From positions 248,001-312,000 of the forward strand of contig JAYQSH010000005.1 in the NCBI GenBank assembly GCA_038146805.1: a stretch of 64,000 nt of DNA, read 5' to 3'. How positions within the stretch are numbered: position 1 is the stretch's first letter; every line of letters begins with the position of its first letter. The stretch comes from CAIYXB01 sp038146805 (GTDB lineage: Bacteria > Cyanobacteriota > Vampirovibrionia > LMEP-6097). A program made the translations under genes and the position numbers. Positions 9,688 through 18,459 of this stretch are shown here, piece by piece. The notes beneath the pieces are model-generated. The model made no database searches, was not told the DNA's origin, and saw nothing but the letters and a program-made list of their open reading frames with translations.

Positions 9688-11139
9688 ATGGAAAACGAAG
9701 AAAATTCACAAGACAAGCCCTCTTTTTTTGATTCAGCAGATGAATCAAAATCTTGGCCGCCAAGTGATGAATATGAATCTCAAGATACTGATGAAGAAAC
9801 AAATGATTTAAATTCGTTTTTTGATAACGAACAAACAAGCACCAACAATGATGACGACGATGATGATTTCCTTGACGATCTATTAAGTGATAGTGAAGAA
9901 ACAATTGCAGAAACAAATGAAAGTACAACAAATACAGATGATCTTAATGAGCTTTTTAGGTATGACAATAATTTAGAATCAAACGATCAAGAAAAAGAAG
10001 AAGATGATGATGAAGATATATTTATCGGCAACAATCAAGAAGAAGATGACGATGATATAGACGTTATTAATTTTTCAGATAAAGACAATTTTCCTACTAA
10101 CGACGAAGAAGTTGAATTAGATAATTCAACTACAGAGGATTTTAGCTTTGACAATTTTACATCAGATGATGATTTAACAAATACCGACAATGATGACTTA
10201 GGTTTTGATTTTGCAGATGATAGCAATAGTCAAAGCTTTAGCAATAATTACTCTGAAGATTCTTACGCTGATAATTTTTCAAGCAATGAAGTTGAAGAAG
10301 AACTCAAACCTTTTAGAACTTTTACCAAAATCAATCTAGCTCAAGAACTTGCCGATGAAGACAAAGACTCCGAAGAGCAACAAGATCTTTTAAGTGGGGT
10401 TAATAGAAACGTACTAATTTTAGTTGGCGTAATTGTTTTATTCTTAGGATATTTTTTGTTTAACTCTTTATTTAATAGAACAATTGAAACCAAAAGACGC
10501 TCTAGAAGACCGCCACCGTCAAAACAAAAACTCCTAAGTAGAGTAGAGCAAGTTTTAACACCGGTATGGGAAATAACAAATCAAAAAAACTCAAATGCTA
10601 ATGCTGACTACAACTATGCCATTAACCTGCCAAATGAGACTGGACGTTTAAATCCTTTTGCAATGCCGCAATCAGTTATTAATGCTTTACAAAAGAAAGC
10701 CGATCTGGAATTAATTGCAAAACAAAAACCAAATAGTTATAAAAGAAGAGCTTATAGAGCAACATTGCTAGGTGTTTTAACATCAAAAGAAAATGTTATT
10801 GGCTTAGTAAATGTACAAGAAGCAGAATTTGAAGTTGTTGAAGGCACAAGCAAAGCTAAGATTTTAAGTATGGCAACAAAAAGTATGCTCAAAGCAAAAG
10901 AAAACACCCTTGAAATTAGTATTGGTAATTTTGTCGGTCCATGGCAAATTCAAGATTTAGTTGCACCAGATGGACCTTTTTCTGAAGCAAAACTCACACT
11001 TGCATATCAAGGCAACGAAAAAACCTTATACATAAGTAAAGCTGAAGACTTAGGAATTTTTGATTTAGAAGGACAAATAGATAATCTAGAATTTAATTCT
11101 GATGACAGTGATGATCAACTAGAAAGTTTTGACGACTAA
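9688..11139 (+). CDS. Acidic single-pass membrane protein of unknown function
   Basis: Not recognised. Residues 1-235 are extremely rich in Asp, Glu, Ser and Asn with almost no hydrophobic stretches, so this part is probably disordered and cytoplasmic. One membrane segment (about 242-262, NVLILVGVIVLFLGYFLF) follows, then a basic KRRSRRPPP linker and a compact C-terminal domain (about 285-470). The acidic-inside orientation with a basic linker after the segment is unusual. It follows the pilus ATPase on the same strand after 126 nt and could be a pilus-associated membrane protein, but nothing in the sequence proves this. Confidence 0.8.
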   Translation: MENEENSQDKPSFFDSADESKSWPPSDEYESQDTDEETNDLNSFFDNEQTSTNNDDDDDDFLDDLLSDSEETIAETNESTTNTDDLNELFRYDNNLESNDQEKEEDDDEDIFIGNNQEEDDDDIDVINFSDKDNFPTNDEEVELDNSTTEDFSFDNFTSDDDLTNTDNDDLGFDFADDSNSQSFSNNYSEDSYADNFSSNEVEEELKPFRTFTKINLAQELADEDKDSEEQQDLLSGVNRNVLILVGVIVLFLGYFLFNSLFNRTIETKRRSRRPPPSKQKLLSRVEQVLTPVWEITNQKNSNANADYNYAINLPNETGRLNPFAMPQSVINALQKKADLELIAKQKPNSYKRRAYRATLLGVLTSKENVIGLVNVQEAEFEVVEGTSKAKILSMATKSMLKAKENTLEISIGNFVGPWQIQDLVAPDGPFSEAKLTLAYQGNEKTLYISKAEDLGIFDLEGQIDNLEFNSDDSDDQLESFDD

Positions 11140-11170
11140 GATGACGAAGATTCTTAGGTACTGAATCATG

Positions 11171-11200
11171 AGACAAAATGAACACGGTCCGAAGTGTCTT
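11171..11200. repeat. Solo copy of the GACA..CGGTCCG..GTGTCTT repeat
   Basis: The core AACACGGTCCGAAGTGTCTT matches the 37-bp unit that is tandemly repeated at 60082-60192. It lies 20 nt past the corrected adk stop, the same position and orientation that the tandem copies have relative to prfA. The ends AGACA and TGTCT can pair. Confidence 0.6.
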
Positions 11201-11219
11201 AGGGATTTGTTAACAGTAG

Positions 11220-11872
11220 CTAGTGAATACTTAAAATTTGAGATTCAATACTAGCAAAAACCTCATCAGCACTTTGATTACCATCAATTTTCACTAGTTG
11301 TGTTTTATAGAACTCTGTTAAAGGTTTTCCAGTTTCAGCTTCATAACCAGACAATCTTTTTCAATTGCTTCTTGTGTGTCATCTTTTCTTTGATATAAAT
11401 CGGAGCCGCATTTATCACAAATATCTTTTTGTGCTGGCGGATTAAAACTCAAATGAAAGACAGCGCTACAATTTGCATCACTTGTCTTAGAACACATGCG
11501 ACGACCAGTTAAGCGCTCAAAAAGTAAATCACGAGGAACTTGCAAATCAAAAACAAAATCAAATTGAGCAACTTCATCAAAAAACTTTGCTTGCTCTAAA
11601 GTACGTGGATAACCATCTAGAATAAAAGCCTCCAAATGAGTTACATTAGATTTTACAATTTCATTAACAATATCATCAGAGACCAGTTCTCCAGCCTCAA
11701 CCAATGACTTAACTTTATTTCCCAGATCTGAACCACTTTTAATTTCAGCTCGGATCAAATCACCGGTACTGATATGAGCAAGGTTATATTTTTGAGCTAA
11801 TCTTGCAGATTGAGTTCCCTTTCCAGATCCAGCTGGTCCTAAAAACAATATTTTTTTCTTTAATTCAGACAT
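11220..11872 (-). CDS. adk: Adenylate kinase, one frameshift
   Basis: The enzyme catalyses ATP + AMP to 2 ADP and is normally essential. Seen are the P-loop LGPAGSGKGTQ, STGDLIRAEI, the AMP-binding LDGYPRTLEQA, and a zinc-type LID with CSKT, CSA and CDKCG cysteines. The frame breaks after QEAIEK because the A-run is 5 rather than 6 (T-run 11357-11361 on the plus strand). Restoring one base gives RLSGYEAETGKPLTEFY and a TAG at 11220-11222, for about 217 aa. The start is the ATG at 11872, where homology begins. It lies 11 nt after queA on the same strand. A sequencing error is more likely than a real knock-out. Confidence 0.92.
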
Positions 11873-11880
11873 AAAAAACA

Positions 11881-11886
11881 ATTTTA
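11881..11886 (-). promoter_or_regulatory. -10-like box (TAAAAT) 8 nt before the adk ATG
   Basis: TAAAAT overlaps the queA stop codon and stands 8 nt before the adk start. It could give adk its own leaderless transcript besides read-through from queA. Confidence 0.35.
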
Positions 11887-12912
11887 GCATGAAGAGCTGA
11901 TAAACAAACAAGCATCGCCGTAGCTAAAAAAACGATACTCATGCTCTATTGCTGTTTGGTAAATTTCATGCACCTTATCAAGCCCAATAAAAGCGCTAAT
12001 CATCATCAAGAGTGAAGACTTTGGTAAATGAAAATTAGTCAACATAGCATCAACTACTTTAAACTTAAAACCCGGATAAATGTAAATATCTGTTTCACCT
12101 TGTAATTGCTGACTTTGAGCGACTGTTTCTAAGGTTCTTACTGAAGTACTACCAATAGCAAAAATCTTTTTTTTATTTTTTTTTGCATCTAAAATCTTTT
12201 GCCAGGTTTGAGGACTTAATTCATAGTATTCACTATGCATTTTATGATCAGCAATATTTTCTGTTTTCACTGGTAAAAAAGTACCCAAGCCAACATGAAG
12301 AGTTAAATCTAAAATTTCTACGCCTTTGTTTTGCAATTGCTCAAAAACCTTGTCCGTAAAATGCAAACCAGCAGTAGGTGCAGCGACGCTATTACCAGAT
12401 CTACTTTCTTTGGCATAAACAGTTTGATAACGCTCTTTATCAAGTTCTTGTGCCTCACGCCTAAAATAAGGTGGTATAGGCATTTGTGAATGCTCACTAA
12501 TGATTTTTTCAAAATTGTCCAAGGACAAAAAATCTACCAAAACCTTATCTTCTTTTCTAAATATTTCAATTTCCAAATCTGCAACTCTATATTTAGTAGC
12601 AAAAAACTTTAATCTTTTTGTGGGCTTTGCCAGTGCAGTCCAAACGGTTTTTGTTTCTTGTTTTAAAAGCAAAATCTCAATTTTAGTTCCTTGCTGATTT
12701 TCAACAAAAAACCTTGCCGCAAGAACTTTTGTTTGATTTCTTACAAGCACATCACCAGCAGAAAAATAATCCACTATATCTAAAAATGTTTTATGTTCTA
12801 TTAAATCCTGATTGTGCTTATAAACAAGCAAATTTGAAGCATCTCTATGCTCGCAAGGGAATTTAGCAATTAATTTTTCTGGTAATTCAAAATTAAAATC
12901 TTCAAGCTTCAA
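11884..12912 (-). CDS. queA: tRNA preQ1(34) S-adenosylmethionine ribosyltransferase-isomerase
   Basis: QueA makes epoxyqueuosine at the wobble position of GUN-anticodon tRNAs. The N-terminus MKLEDFNFELPEKLIA, the core TAGLHFTDKVFEQLQ, LHVGLGTFLPV and TNFHLPKSSLLMM are diagnostic. The 342-aa length is normal. The start is a TTG at 12912, chosen because it gives the expected N-terminus and lies 8 nt after a perfect TATAAT. It is followed closely by adk. No other queuosine genes are in the window. Confidence 0.95.
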   Translation of the reverse strand: MKLEDFNFELPEKLIAKFPCEHRDASNLLVYKHNQDLIEHKTFLDIVDYFSAGDVLVRNQTKVLAARFFVENQQGTKIEILLLKQETKTVWTALAKPTKRLKFFATKYRVADLEIEIFRKEDKVLVDFLSLDNFEKIISEHSQMPIPPYFRREAQELDKERYQTVYAKESRSGNSVAAPTAGLHFTDKVFEQLQNKGVEILDLTLHVGLGTFLPVKTENIADHKMHSEYYELSPQTWQKILDAKKNKKKIFAIGSTSVRTLETVAQSQQLQGETDIYIYPGFKFKVVDAMLTNFHLPKSSLLMMISAFIGLDKVHEIYQTAIEHEYRFFSYGDACLFISSSC

Positions 12913-12920
12913 GGAGCTTT

Positions 12921-12926
12921 ATTATA
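12921..12926 (-). promoter_or_regulatory. -10 box (TATAAT) 8 nt before the queA TTG
   Basis: The minus strand reads TATAAT, AAAGCTCC, TTG. No Shine-Dalgarno sequence is possible in the gap if transcription starts about 7 nt downstream of the box. A TTG on a leaderless transcript would be unusual. Confidence 0.5.
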
Positions 12927-13241
12927 CTATGTTAGACCTGAACTACCTGGCAAATTGAAAGCAAGATTATTATAAGTTTTTTGATCCATTTCTGCAACTG
13001 CATCATTTTTAGCTAAATAAGCAAAAGCAGCCTTTAAAAGAGCAGGTAAATTTGTTGTAGCAACTGCAGTAGCTAATTGTGCGTAAGTAACAGCTTCATC
13101 AGTTATTGGGAGAGCATCTGCAACACCTTTTAAATCTGTTGAGACTGTATTTGTCATGCTTCTTGCACCCTGAACAGCTGTTTTTAAAATATTAGAACTT
13201 CTTCCCTTAGGACTTATTGCCGCATTAGAACCCATACTCAT
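12927..13241 (-). CDS. Hypothetical protein, 104 aa
   Basis: Not recognised. The protein is Ala/Thr/Ser-rich with a predicted helical middle (about 50-95) and no signal peptide or membrane segment. Its start overlaps the stop of the upstream gene by 4 nt (ATGA), so the two are translationally coupled. It belongs to a group of short soluble helical genes spread over 12927-18774. Confidence 0.65.
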   Translation of the reverse strand: MSMGSNAAISPKGRSSNILKTAVQGARSMTNTVSTDLKGVADALPITDEAVTYAQLATAVATTNLPALLKAAFAYLAKNDAVAEMDQKTYNNLAFNLPGSSGLT

Positions 13242-13564
13242 GATGATAGCCTCCTTAAATCTGCAACAATTTCTCTTGAAGGTCTTTGTTCAACGATGCC
13301 CATCAAAATATTTGTCATTAGTGCATGTCCACGATTTTCAGCAATTTTATCTGGCACACCATTTTTTGTTTCAAAAATAAAAGCACCTAACTTTTTACTT
13401 ATATTCATTGCTCGCTTAACGTTTTTGTCTTTTTTAAAAGTTTTCAATTCTTGCACAAGTTCATTTATAACTTTATTTTTTTCTTCTTCAGAAAACACAG
13501 AGGCCTTGGTGTAAATTTTTTCAGTTCTTCTTCTTTCTTTATTTTGATGATAAATGGAAGCCAT
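13238..13564 (-). CDS. Hypothetical basic helical protein, 108 aa
   Basis: Not recognised. It has a Lys/Arg-rich N-terminal half (KERRRTEKIYTKASVFSEEEK) and a helical C-terminus, with no signal peptide. The ATG at 13564 (MASIYHQ) is preferred to upstream in-frame codons. It is coupled to the downstream 104-aa gene. The arrangement resembles a small chaperone or adaptor followed by its partner, but that is a guess. Confidence 0.65.
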   Translation of the reverse strand: MASIYHQNKERRRTEKIYTKASVFSEEEKNKVINELVQELKTFKKDKNVKRAMNISKKLGAFIFETKNGVPDKIAENRGHALMTNILMGIVEQRPSREIVADLRRLSS

Positions 13565-13717
13565 ATTTATTACATACAAAAATTTAGTAAAGAACTAATT
13601 AAAAAAGCCAAAAAAAAAGCTTAAAAATATCCAATAAAAGCTCTTAGGGTAAACCCCAGTAAATTACTATTGCCAGTATTGAGTTTTTATCTTAAAGTGT
13701 TAATAGGTGAGCAATTA

Positions 13718-14851
13718 GTGAAACTTAGTATATTAATTTCAACTTTTAATCGTAGTCAAGAACTTGAGACTTTACTTGACGATATAGTTTTACAACACAA
13801 AAGATTAAGATCATCTGATGCGCAAGAAGTTGAAGTAATTATCATTGATAACAACTCTTTTGATGACACAAAAGAAACAATCTATAAATATCTAGAAAAC
13901 ACTGACCTCTCTGTAAAATTTTTTAATGATAATCATTACGGACTTGCTTCAGCACGTAATCTTGCCATTGAAAAAGCTCAAGGTGACTTACTTGCTTTTA
14001 TCCATGATGATATAAACCTCGATGATGACTGGCTTAGAGAGATATTTAAAATAGCTCAAAATTGTAAAGAAAGAGAGATCGGAGTTTATGGCGGAAGAGT
14101 GATTCCACTTTGGCAAGACGAACTTCCAAAATGGCTTGATTTACAAGGCAAGTATAAAGTTGATCAAAGTGTTTTTCACGGACATAGCTTTGGAGATGAA
14201 GAACAGTTTTATCCATTTAATAGCTGTTTTGGTGAGGCTAAATTTCCTACAGGAACAAATGTTTTAGTTCGAAAAGAAATTTTTGAAAATTGTGGACTTT
14301 TTAGAGAAGACCTAGGTCCTTGTGCCCAAGGTGGTTTTGGCACTTATGAAGACACTGAATTTTTTGATTATTTAGCAACAATTAAAGTACCAATGCTTTA
14401 TGTGCCCCAATGTATTGTTTTTCATCCAATTAACAAATTCCATATGACTGTAAAAAACATACGCAGATGGTACTATAAAACAGCAAAAGCTAAATATTGG
14501 ACTCACTATACAGATCGCATGCAAAGAAAGACTGATGCACTCTTTGCCATTAAATCAAAATACAAAAAATGGATACCAAACTTTTTATTGAACACTATAA
14601 ATCATGTGCCAATGTATTTATACTTAAAGTTTTTTGTTTTGAGTATGCAATGGCTATTTTCTAACTTAAGTTTCAACAAAGAAAAAACAAACTCTCTAAG
14701 CTTTAAAGTTTCTGAATCAATTGGTGAAATTGAAGCCGCGAGCTTACTTCATGAAAAACAACTAAAAAGAAAATTTAGTTTCAAAGATAAATTAATTTCA
14801 AAAGGACTAATTAAACAACCGCATCATCAAACGGAAGTTCACCAACAATAG
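13718..14851 (+). CDS. Family 2 glycosyltransferase
   Basis: This enzyme would transfer a sugar from a nucleotide-sugar donor to an unknown acceptor at the inner face of the membrane. The GT-A fold begins with KLSILISTFNRSQELETLL, then EVIIIDNNSFDDTKE, YGLASARNLAIEKAQGDLLAFIHDD (DxD-type HDD) and an acceptor-side E near GTYEDTEFFDYL. The C-terminal 90 residues are basic with a hydrophobic stretch. The start is taken as the GTG at 13718, which has AGGTGAG 7 nt upstream; a longer frame reaches 13670. The 3' end overlaps the convergent unknown gene by 41 nt. Confidence 0.85.
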   Translation: MKLSILISTFNRSQELETLLDDIVLQHKRLRSSDAQEVEVIIIDNNSFDDTKETIYKYLENTDLSVKFFNDNHYGLASARNLAIEKAQGDLLAFIHDDINLDDDWLREIFKIAQNCKEREIGVYGGRVIPLWQDELPKWLDLQGKYKVDQSVFHGHSFGDEEQFYPFNSCFGEAKFPTGTNVLVRKEIFENCGLFREDLGPCAQGGFGTYEDTEFFDYLATIKVPMLYVPQCIVFHPINKFHMTVKNIRRWYYKTAKAKYWTHYTDRMQRKTDALFAIKSKYKKWIPNFLLNTINHVPMYLYLKFFVLSMQWLFSNLSFNKEKTNSLSFKVSESIGEIEAASLLHEKQLKRKFSFKDKLISKGLIKQPHHQTEVHQQ

Positions 14852-15938
14852 GAACATCTGAATCAATGCAACCAAAACTTGGAAAAGGATTGTCTTCATT
14901 TAAAGCAACATAGTTATAAATTCTATTTTGTGCAGGCTGTAACAAGCTAAAAACTAATCTTCTTACTTCTAAATCACTATCTTCACCTAATTTATATTCA
15001 TAAGGAGAACCTGCGTGAACAATTTCAGCTTCATTAAAATTAAAGACCTGACCCGCACCAGTGATAGCACCATTTCTATCAGCGATCATACCACCCATTC
15101 TTGAATATAAACGTCTAAACTCTTTACGATCAACTCTTGGGTTAATACCATTAATAGCCAAAAAAGAATTTTCATTTTGTAGAGTAATGCCTAAATAATG
15201 TTGTTGAGCTTTACCAATCTCAACCAGGCTATTCATATAGTTTTTTACGAGTTTTTTTGTCCTAGGAGTCATTTGTGACTTATTCATGGTATCAATAGCA
15301 TCAAACATTTCTTCATGCGAACCATTGTTACCAAGAGCAGACAAAGCATTAAATATTGGCATAAGCGCTTGTTCTTTTTTTTCTAACTCCGCAAGAGCTT
15401 CTGGATCATTTTGTAATTCTTTTCTTTTAGCTTCCATATCAGCAGTCAAAACATCTTTCATGATGTAAGGCAGTTGATCAGGATCAGCCAAAATTTTATC
15501 AATTTTTGCCTCAAATTCTTCAGGACTCAAATTAGCAAAATCTGTTGCTTGAGAATTTTTTCCTTTTAAAAATTGTAGTACCTCTGAATCGATCTCAATA
15601 ATTAATTGAGCCGCTAATGCTTGAGCATTTTTTCCAGCTGTTTGATATTGTTCTTGAGCATAAGCTTTCACTTTATGGCTTTCTTTTTTGGCTAGTTCTA
15701 AATCTGCTTTTGCTCTGTCCTGTTGTGCTTTTTGTGCAGGATCTAGGTTTTCTAAAAATCTATCTATTTCAGAAAGTGTGTCAACAGGACTTCCTTCATG
15801 TTCGTCATAGGTACGAGCAGAAGCTGATAAAGAACCTGTATGCTTTATTGCTTGGGCTTGAGCAAGACCATCCCTAGTCGCTCTATCTAACCTTGCACTT
15901 TTTAGCTCTTGATCTATTGCTCTTGTATCAATTCCCAT
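14811..15938 (-). CDS. Hypothetical helical protein, 375 aa
   Basis: Not recognised. It is almost wholly helical, rich in Ala, Gln, Glu and Lys, with a likely coiled coil (about 70-200) and no signal peptide, membrane segment or Cys-rich motif until one Cys near the end. A clear GGAGAAAG Shine-Dalgarno sequence precedes the ATG. It shares strand and style with the two genes upstream (15988 and 16360), probably as one operon. The character is that of a structural or exported protein. Confidence 0.75.
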   Translation of the reverse strand: MGIDTRAIDQELKSARLDRATRDGLAQAQAIKHTGSLSASARTYDEHEGSPVDTLSEIDRFLENLDPAQKAQQDRAKADLELAKKESHKVKAYAQEQYQTAGKNAQALAAQLIIEIDSEVLQFLKGKNSQATDFANLSPEEFEAKIDKILADPDQLPYIMKDVLTADMEAKRKELQNDPEALAELEKKEQALMPIFNALSALGNNGSHEEMFDAIDTMNKSQMTPRTKKLVKNYMNSLVEIGKAQQHYLGITLQNENSFLAINGINPRVDRKEFRRLYSRMGGMIADRNGAITGAGQVFNFNEAEIVHAGSPYEYKLGEDSDLEVRRLVFSLLQPAQNRIYNYVALNEDNPFPSFGCIDSDVPIVGELPFDDAVV

Positions 15939-15987
15939 TTTCTTTCTCCACTAAAATTTGAACATAAAATATTTAAGGTCTGGTTAA

Positions 15988-16347
15988 TTAAGCATCTATC
16001 AAACCCAAATTTTTATTTTTGATCTTATTATGACTACCAGCACGATCAAAATCATATTTAATCTTGTCTACAAAAGCTCTATTTTCTGTAGCATTTTGGT
16101 TTTCTAACTTTCCTTTCACTTGACGACTATTAAGCTTAAAAAGCTCTTGATTAAAGCATTGTATGGCTTTTTCATCATACTGTTGCAAAAGATTTTTTAT
16201 TTGTTTTTTCTTTTCCTGCAAAAATTTTGCTTTATCATTTCCAAAATCATATAAGTCTATATTTTGTCGAATAATATTCAACAAACCATTAATAACAATT
16301 TCATTGTCTTGTTGCAAGTTTATAATTAATTGTTTTGTAGAGCTCAT
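15988..16347 (-). CDS. Hypothetical helical protein, 119 aa
   Basis: Not recognised. It is Gln/Asn/Lys-rich with an N-terminal helix (STKQLIINLQQDNEIVINGLLN) and a charged middle. AAGGAAAA precedes the ATG. It lies 12 nt after the 181-aa gene and 49 nt before the 375-aa gene, so a three-gene operon is likely. Confidence 0.65.
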   Translation of the reverse strand: MSSTKQLIINLQQDNEIVINGLLNIIRQNIDLYDFGNDKAKFLQEKKKQIKNLLQQYDEKAIQCFNQELFKLNSRQVKGKLENQNATENRAFVDKIKYDFDRAGSHNKIKNKNLGLIDA

Positions 16348-16359
16348 CTAATATTTTCC

Positions 16360-16905
16360 TTAACTCGCTTTATTAATCTCCATATCATCTGGCTCCTGTA
16401 CAAATGTATTTGCGATATCTTCCATAGCATTGATTTTGTCATCGCTATAACCATTAATTGAAGCAATATCGCTACCAGCTAATTTATCTAATTGTTTTGT
16501 TTGTTCTTCGGCAAGTGCTCTTTCGTATAAAGTCCTTGCTTGCAGAGCTAAACGTTTTTCTATTTTTTCTGTTTTAGTTTTAATAAGTTTTTTTATTTGT
16601 TCTTTTTGAGCTTGTTGTTGCATTTTTGCAGCTGCTGGATCACTATTTGATTGTCTTTGATTTACTCCAGCAATTAAAATACCCGCAATTTCCTCTTCTA
16701 AATTTTTCAAAGGTCCTTGTACTAATTTTTCTGAAATTTGCAACATATCAGTTTCTGATAAACCAGCTACAGATAAATTAGCCGAGTTAGACAAACTATC
16801 ATAATAATAGGCCATACCATCCATTAGTTTATATGCAGCTGGTGTACCTTTTGCTGCACTAGAATATGCTTTTGATATTTGCCTTAAGTATGCTTCACTT
16901 GACAT
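16360..16905 (-). CDS. Hypothetical helical protein, 181 aa
   Basis: Not recognised. It is first of a three-gene set, with a long Lys/Gln/Glu-rich coiled-coil segment (about 85-150) and a small-residue N-terminus (AYSSAAKGTPAAYKLMDG). There is no signal peptide. Composition and length recall secretion-system translocators or chaperone partners, but no diagnostic motif is present. Confidence 0.65.
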   Translation of the reverse strand: MSSEAYLRQISKAYSSAAKGTPAAYKLMDGMAYYYDSLSNSANLSVAGLSETDMLQISEKLVQGPLKNLEEEIAGILIAGVNQRQSNSDPAAAKMQQQAQKEQIKKLIKTKTEKIEKRLALQARTLYERALAEEQTKQLDKLAGSDIASINGYSDDKINAMEDIANTFVQEPDDMEINKAS

Positions 16906-16981
16906 CGTAATTACAAGCTAAAACATTAAATTTAAGAACTAGTTAAGGAGTTAATAGAATTGTTGCTTTAATCAATCACTT

Positions 16982-17706
16982 TCACTGAGCAAGATTAAGA
17001 TTTTGCGTAAGAACTATTTGCAATTCTTGTCCTTCTAGAACTGCCGCTTCATCCCCGCGACTAAAAAGAGCAATAGCTGAACCACCAATCATAGCTCCAA
17101 CCACAGGAACCCCAGAGTAGCTATAGAAACAGCTTTTCCAGTATCACTTGCAAGCAAATTTGTTGCTGGTTCAAGCGCTTTATCGCCAAAGCCTGTCTGC
17201 GGGTCTAAAAGACCAATTTGGTTCACTAAGCCTTTTTGAAAAGTCAAATTTGCATCCAAGGCAACGTAGTCACCAAGGGGAGTTACCAAGGTATCAAGCC
17301 TAATACCCAATTTACCAGAACGACTTAAAAGACGAGGTTTTTTGACATAAGAAACTTTTCCGCGAATCCAACTATCTTTAGGGACTATCAACTTTCTAAA
17401 ATCACCCGACAGATAAAAATCTTTTAAAACTCTAGCGCTAAAATCATCTCCCACCTCTGATTCTTGCGCAGAAAGAGGGGTTTCTACCTTAATCCTTAAG
17501 CGAGTTTCAACAGGTAAAAGAGCTGTTGCAGAGCTTAATTTAAAAGGTGCTGCAGCAAAATCCTCAACACTTGAAGGTGCAATAGGTTCATTAGTTGTTT
17601 GGCTTTTGTTCATATCATAATTTATAGGTGCTCTCACCTTTAAATCAGTTTCAGCAGATACATTGATCGCCAAAAACAATATAATAATTAACAGGATTTT
17701 TTTCAT
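16982..17706 (-). CDS. Secreted beta-rich protein, distant TrbI/VirB10-like layout, one frameshift
   Basis: A signal peptide (MKKILLIIILFLAINVSA) leads to a periplasmic domain. Its segment LIVPKDSWIRGKVSYV resembles the 'PKGT..G.V' strand of TrbI/VirB10-type beta domains. The frame breaks at an A4 run (T-run 17134-17137). Restoring one base gives SGVPVVGAMIGGSAIALFSRGDEAAVLEGQELQIVL and a TGA at 16982-16984, for about 241 aa. That tail holds a glycine-zipper hydrophobic stretch followed by a 'G..+.V' strand, the same order as in the gene at 27103. The family link is my inference. Confidence 0.7.
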
Positions 17707-17810
17707 GCCTAGACTCTATTGTATATAAAGACTATGCAAATTGCTACTAAGTTTCCTTTATTTATTGATTTTCTAGATTTATATTTTAAAAAAAGCATTA
17801 CTAAACGTGG

Positions 17811-17816
17811 TATAAA
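17811..17816 (+). promoter_or_regulatory. -10 box (TATAAA, preceded by TGG) 6 nt before the ATG at 17823
   Basis: The sequence TGGTATAAATGTACTATG puts a TATAAA box directly before the start of a 39-codon frame, with room only for a leaderless transcript. Confidence 0.35.
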
Positions 17817-17822
17817 TGTACT

Positions 17823-17942
17823 ATGGCTATATCAATTACATTTACCTTAACTGTTATTTTTGGCTCCGTATCTTATTTAATTTACAGAGCGCTTACTGAT
17901 AATGACAAACCAGAAGATAGTTCGATTTTCAATAAATTCTAG
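17823..17942 (+). CDS. Putative single-pass membrane microprotein, 39 aa
   Basis: The frame reads MAISITFTLTVIFGSVSYLIY then a short polar tail (RALTDNDKPEDSS). One membrane helix plus a charged cytoplasmic tail is a typical microprotein form. A -10 box stands 6 nt before the ATG and an AAGAC-TTCG-GTCTT hairpin lies 30 nt after the stop. No homologue is recognised. An overlapping 38-codon frame starting at 17733 is less convincing. Confidence 0.4.
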   Translation: MAISITFTLTVIFGSVSYLIYRALTDNDKPEDSSIFNKF

Positions 17943-17971
17943 GTGTTTACCCCTAAAAATTAACAGATTTT

Positions 17972-17985
17972 AAGACTTCGGTCTT
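17972..17985 (+). terminator. Short TTCG-tetraloop hairpin
   Basis: AAGAC and GTCTT pair around the stable TTCG loop, followed by TATTC. The stem is only 5 bp, so it is a weak terminator at best. Confidence 0.3.
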
Positions 17986-18044
17986 TATTCAATATAAAAT
18001 CTGGTTTGAATTTTACTTTGTAAGTGTATAAAGAGATTAAGCTT

Positions 18045-18085
18045 AGAGAAATTTAATATTTCTCTTGTCAAATTTTTTTTGACAA
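18045..18085 (+). promoter_or_regulatory. Two adjacent hairpins in the leader of the 62-aa gene
   Basis: AGAGAAAT/ATTTCTCT (18045-18065) is followed at once by TTGTCAAA/TTTGACAA (18065-18085) and then ATCTTTTTATA. The second stem with its T-tract looks like an intrinsic terminator placed before the 18127 gene, so it could be an attenuator. No ligand class is recognised. Confidence 0.35.
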
Positions 18086-18126
18086 ATCTTTTTATAGAGA
18101 GATACAAGAAAAATTGGAGAAAAACA

Positions 18127-18315
18127 ATGGTAGGAAATAACGGCGTTAATAATAGTGGAAGCATAACTGGTGCAATAGGCGGTTCATCAAAAGTATCAGG
18201 TGAAGCAGCAGCAGCTATCCAAAAAATTGCAACAACTGGTAATACTGCAATATCCGCTTTTAGCCCAAGCTCAGCTGCTATACAGGAAGCGGCATTGTTA
18301 ACACAAGTAGCTTAG
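18127..18315 (+). CDS. Hypothetical small Gly/Ser/Ala-rich protein, 62 aa
   Basis: Not recognised. The first 20 residues are Gly/Asn/Ser-rich and the rest is an Ala-rich helix. The ATG at 18127 is chosen because TTGGAGAAAAAC precedes it; a longer frame from 18079 has no ribosome site. It sits alone behind a structured leader. Confidence 0.55.
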   Translation: MVGNNGVNNSGSITGAIGGSSKVSGEAAAAIQKIATTGNTAISAFSPSSAAIQEAALLTQVA

Positions 18316-18459
18316 TAGTTAAACATTTAAAAGACAATTTTAGTCAGTCAATTATTATTGACCCTCTGTCATTTTTATTTTCGTCACCATCTCAAAATTA
18401 AGGAGTTTTTTTTTTTGGCTAAACAAGGTATATTTAATTAGTGAGGTAAGTTTGCAACC

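Noticed and set aside
11318..11380. Programmed frameshift in adk
   Set aside because: No slippery heptamer with a downstream structure is apparent and the same one-A deletion occurs in unrelated genes; sequencing error or slippage is simpler.
17733..17849. 38-codon frame starting MQIATKF
   Set aside because: It overlaps the better microprotein frame, lacks a ribosome site and has no membrane or domain pattern.
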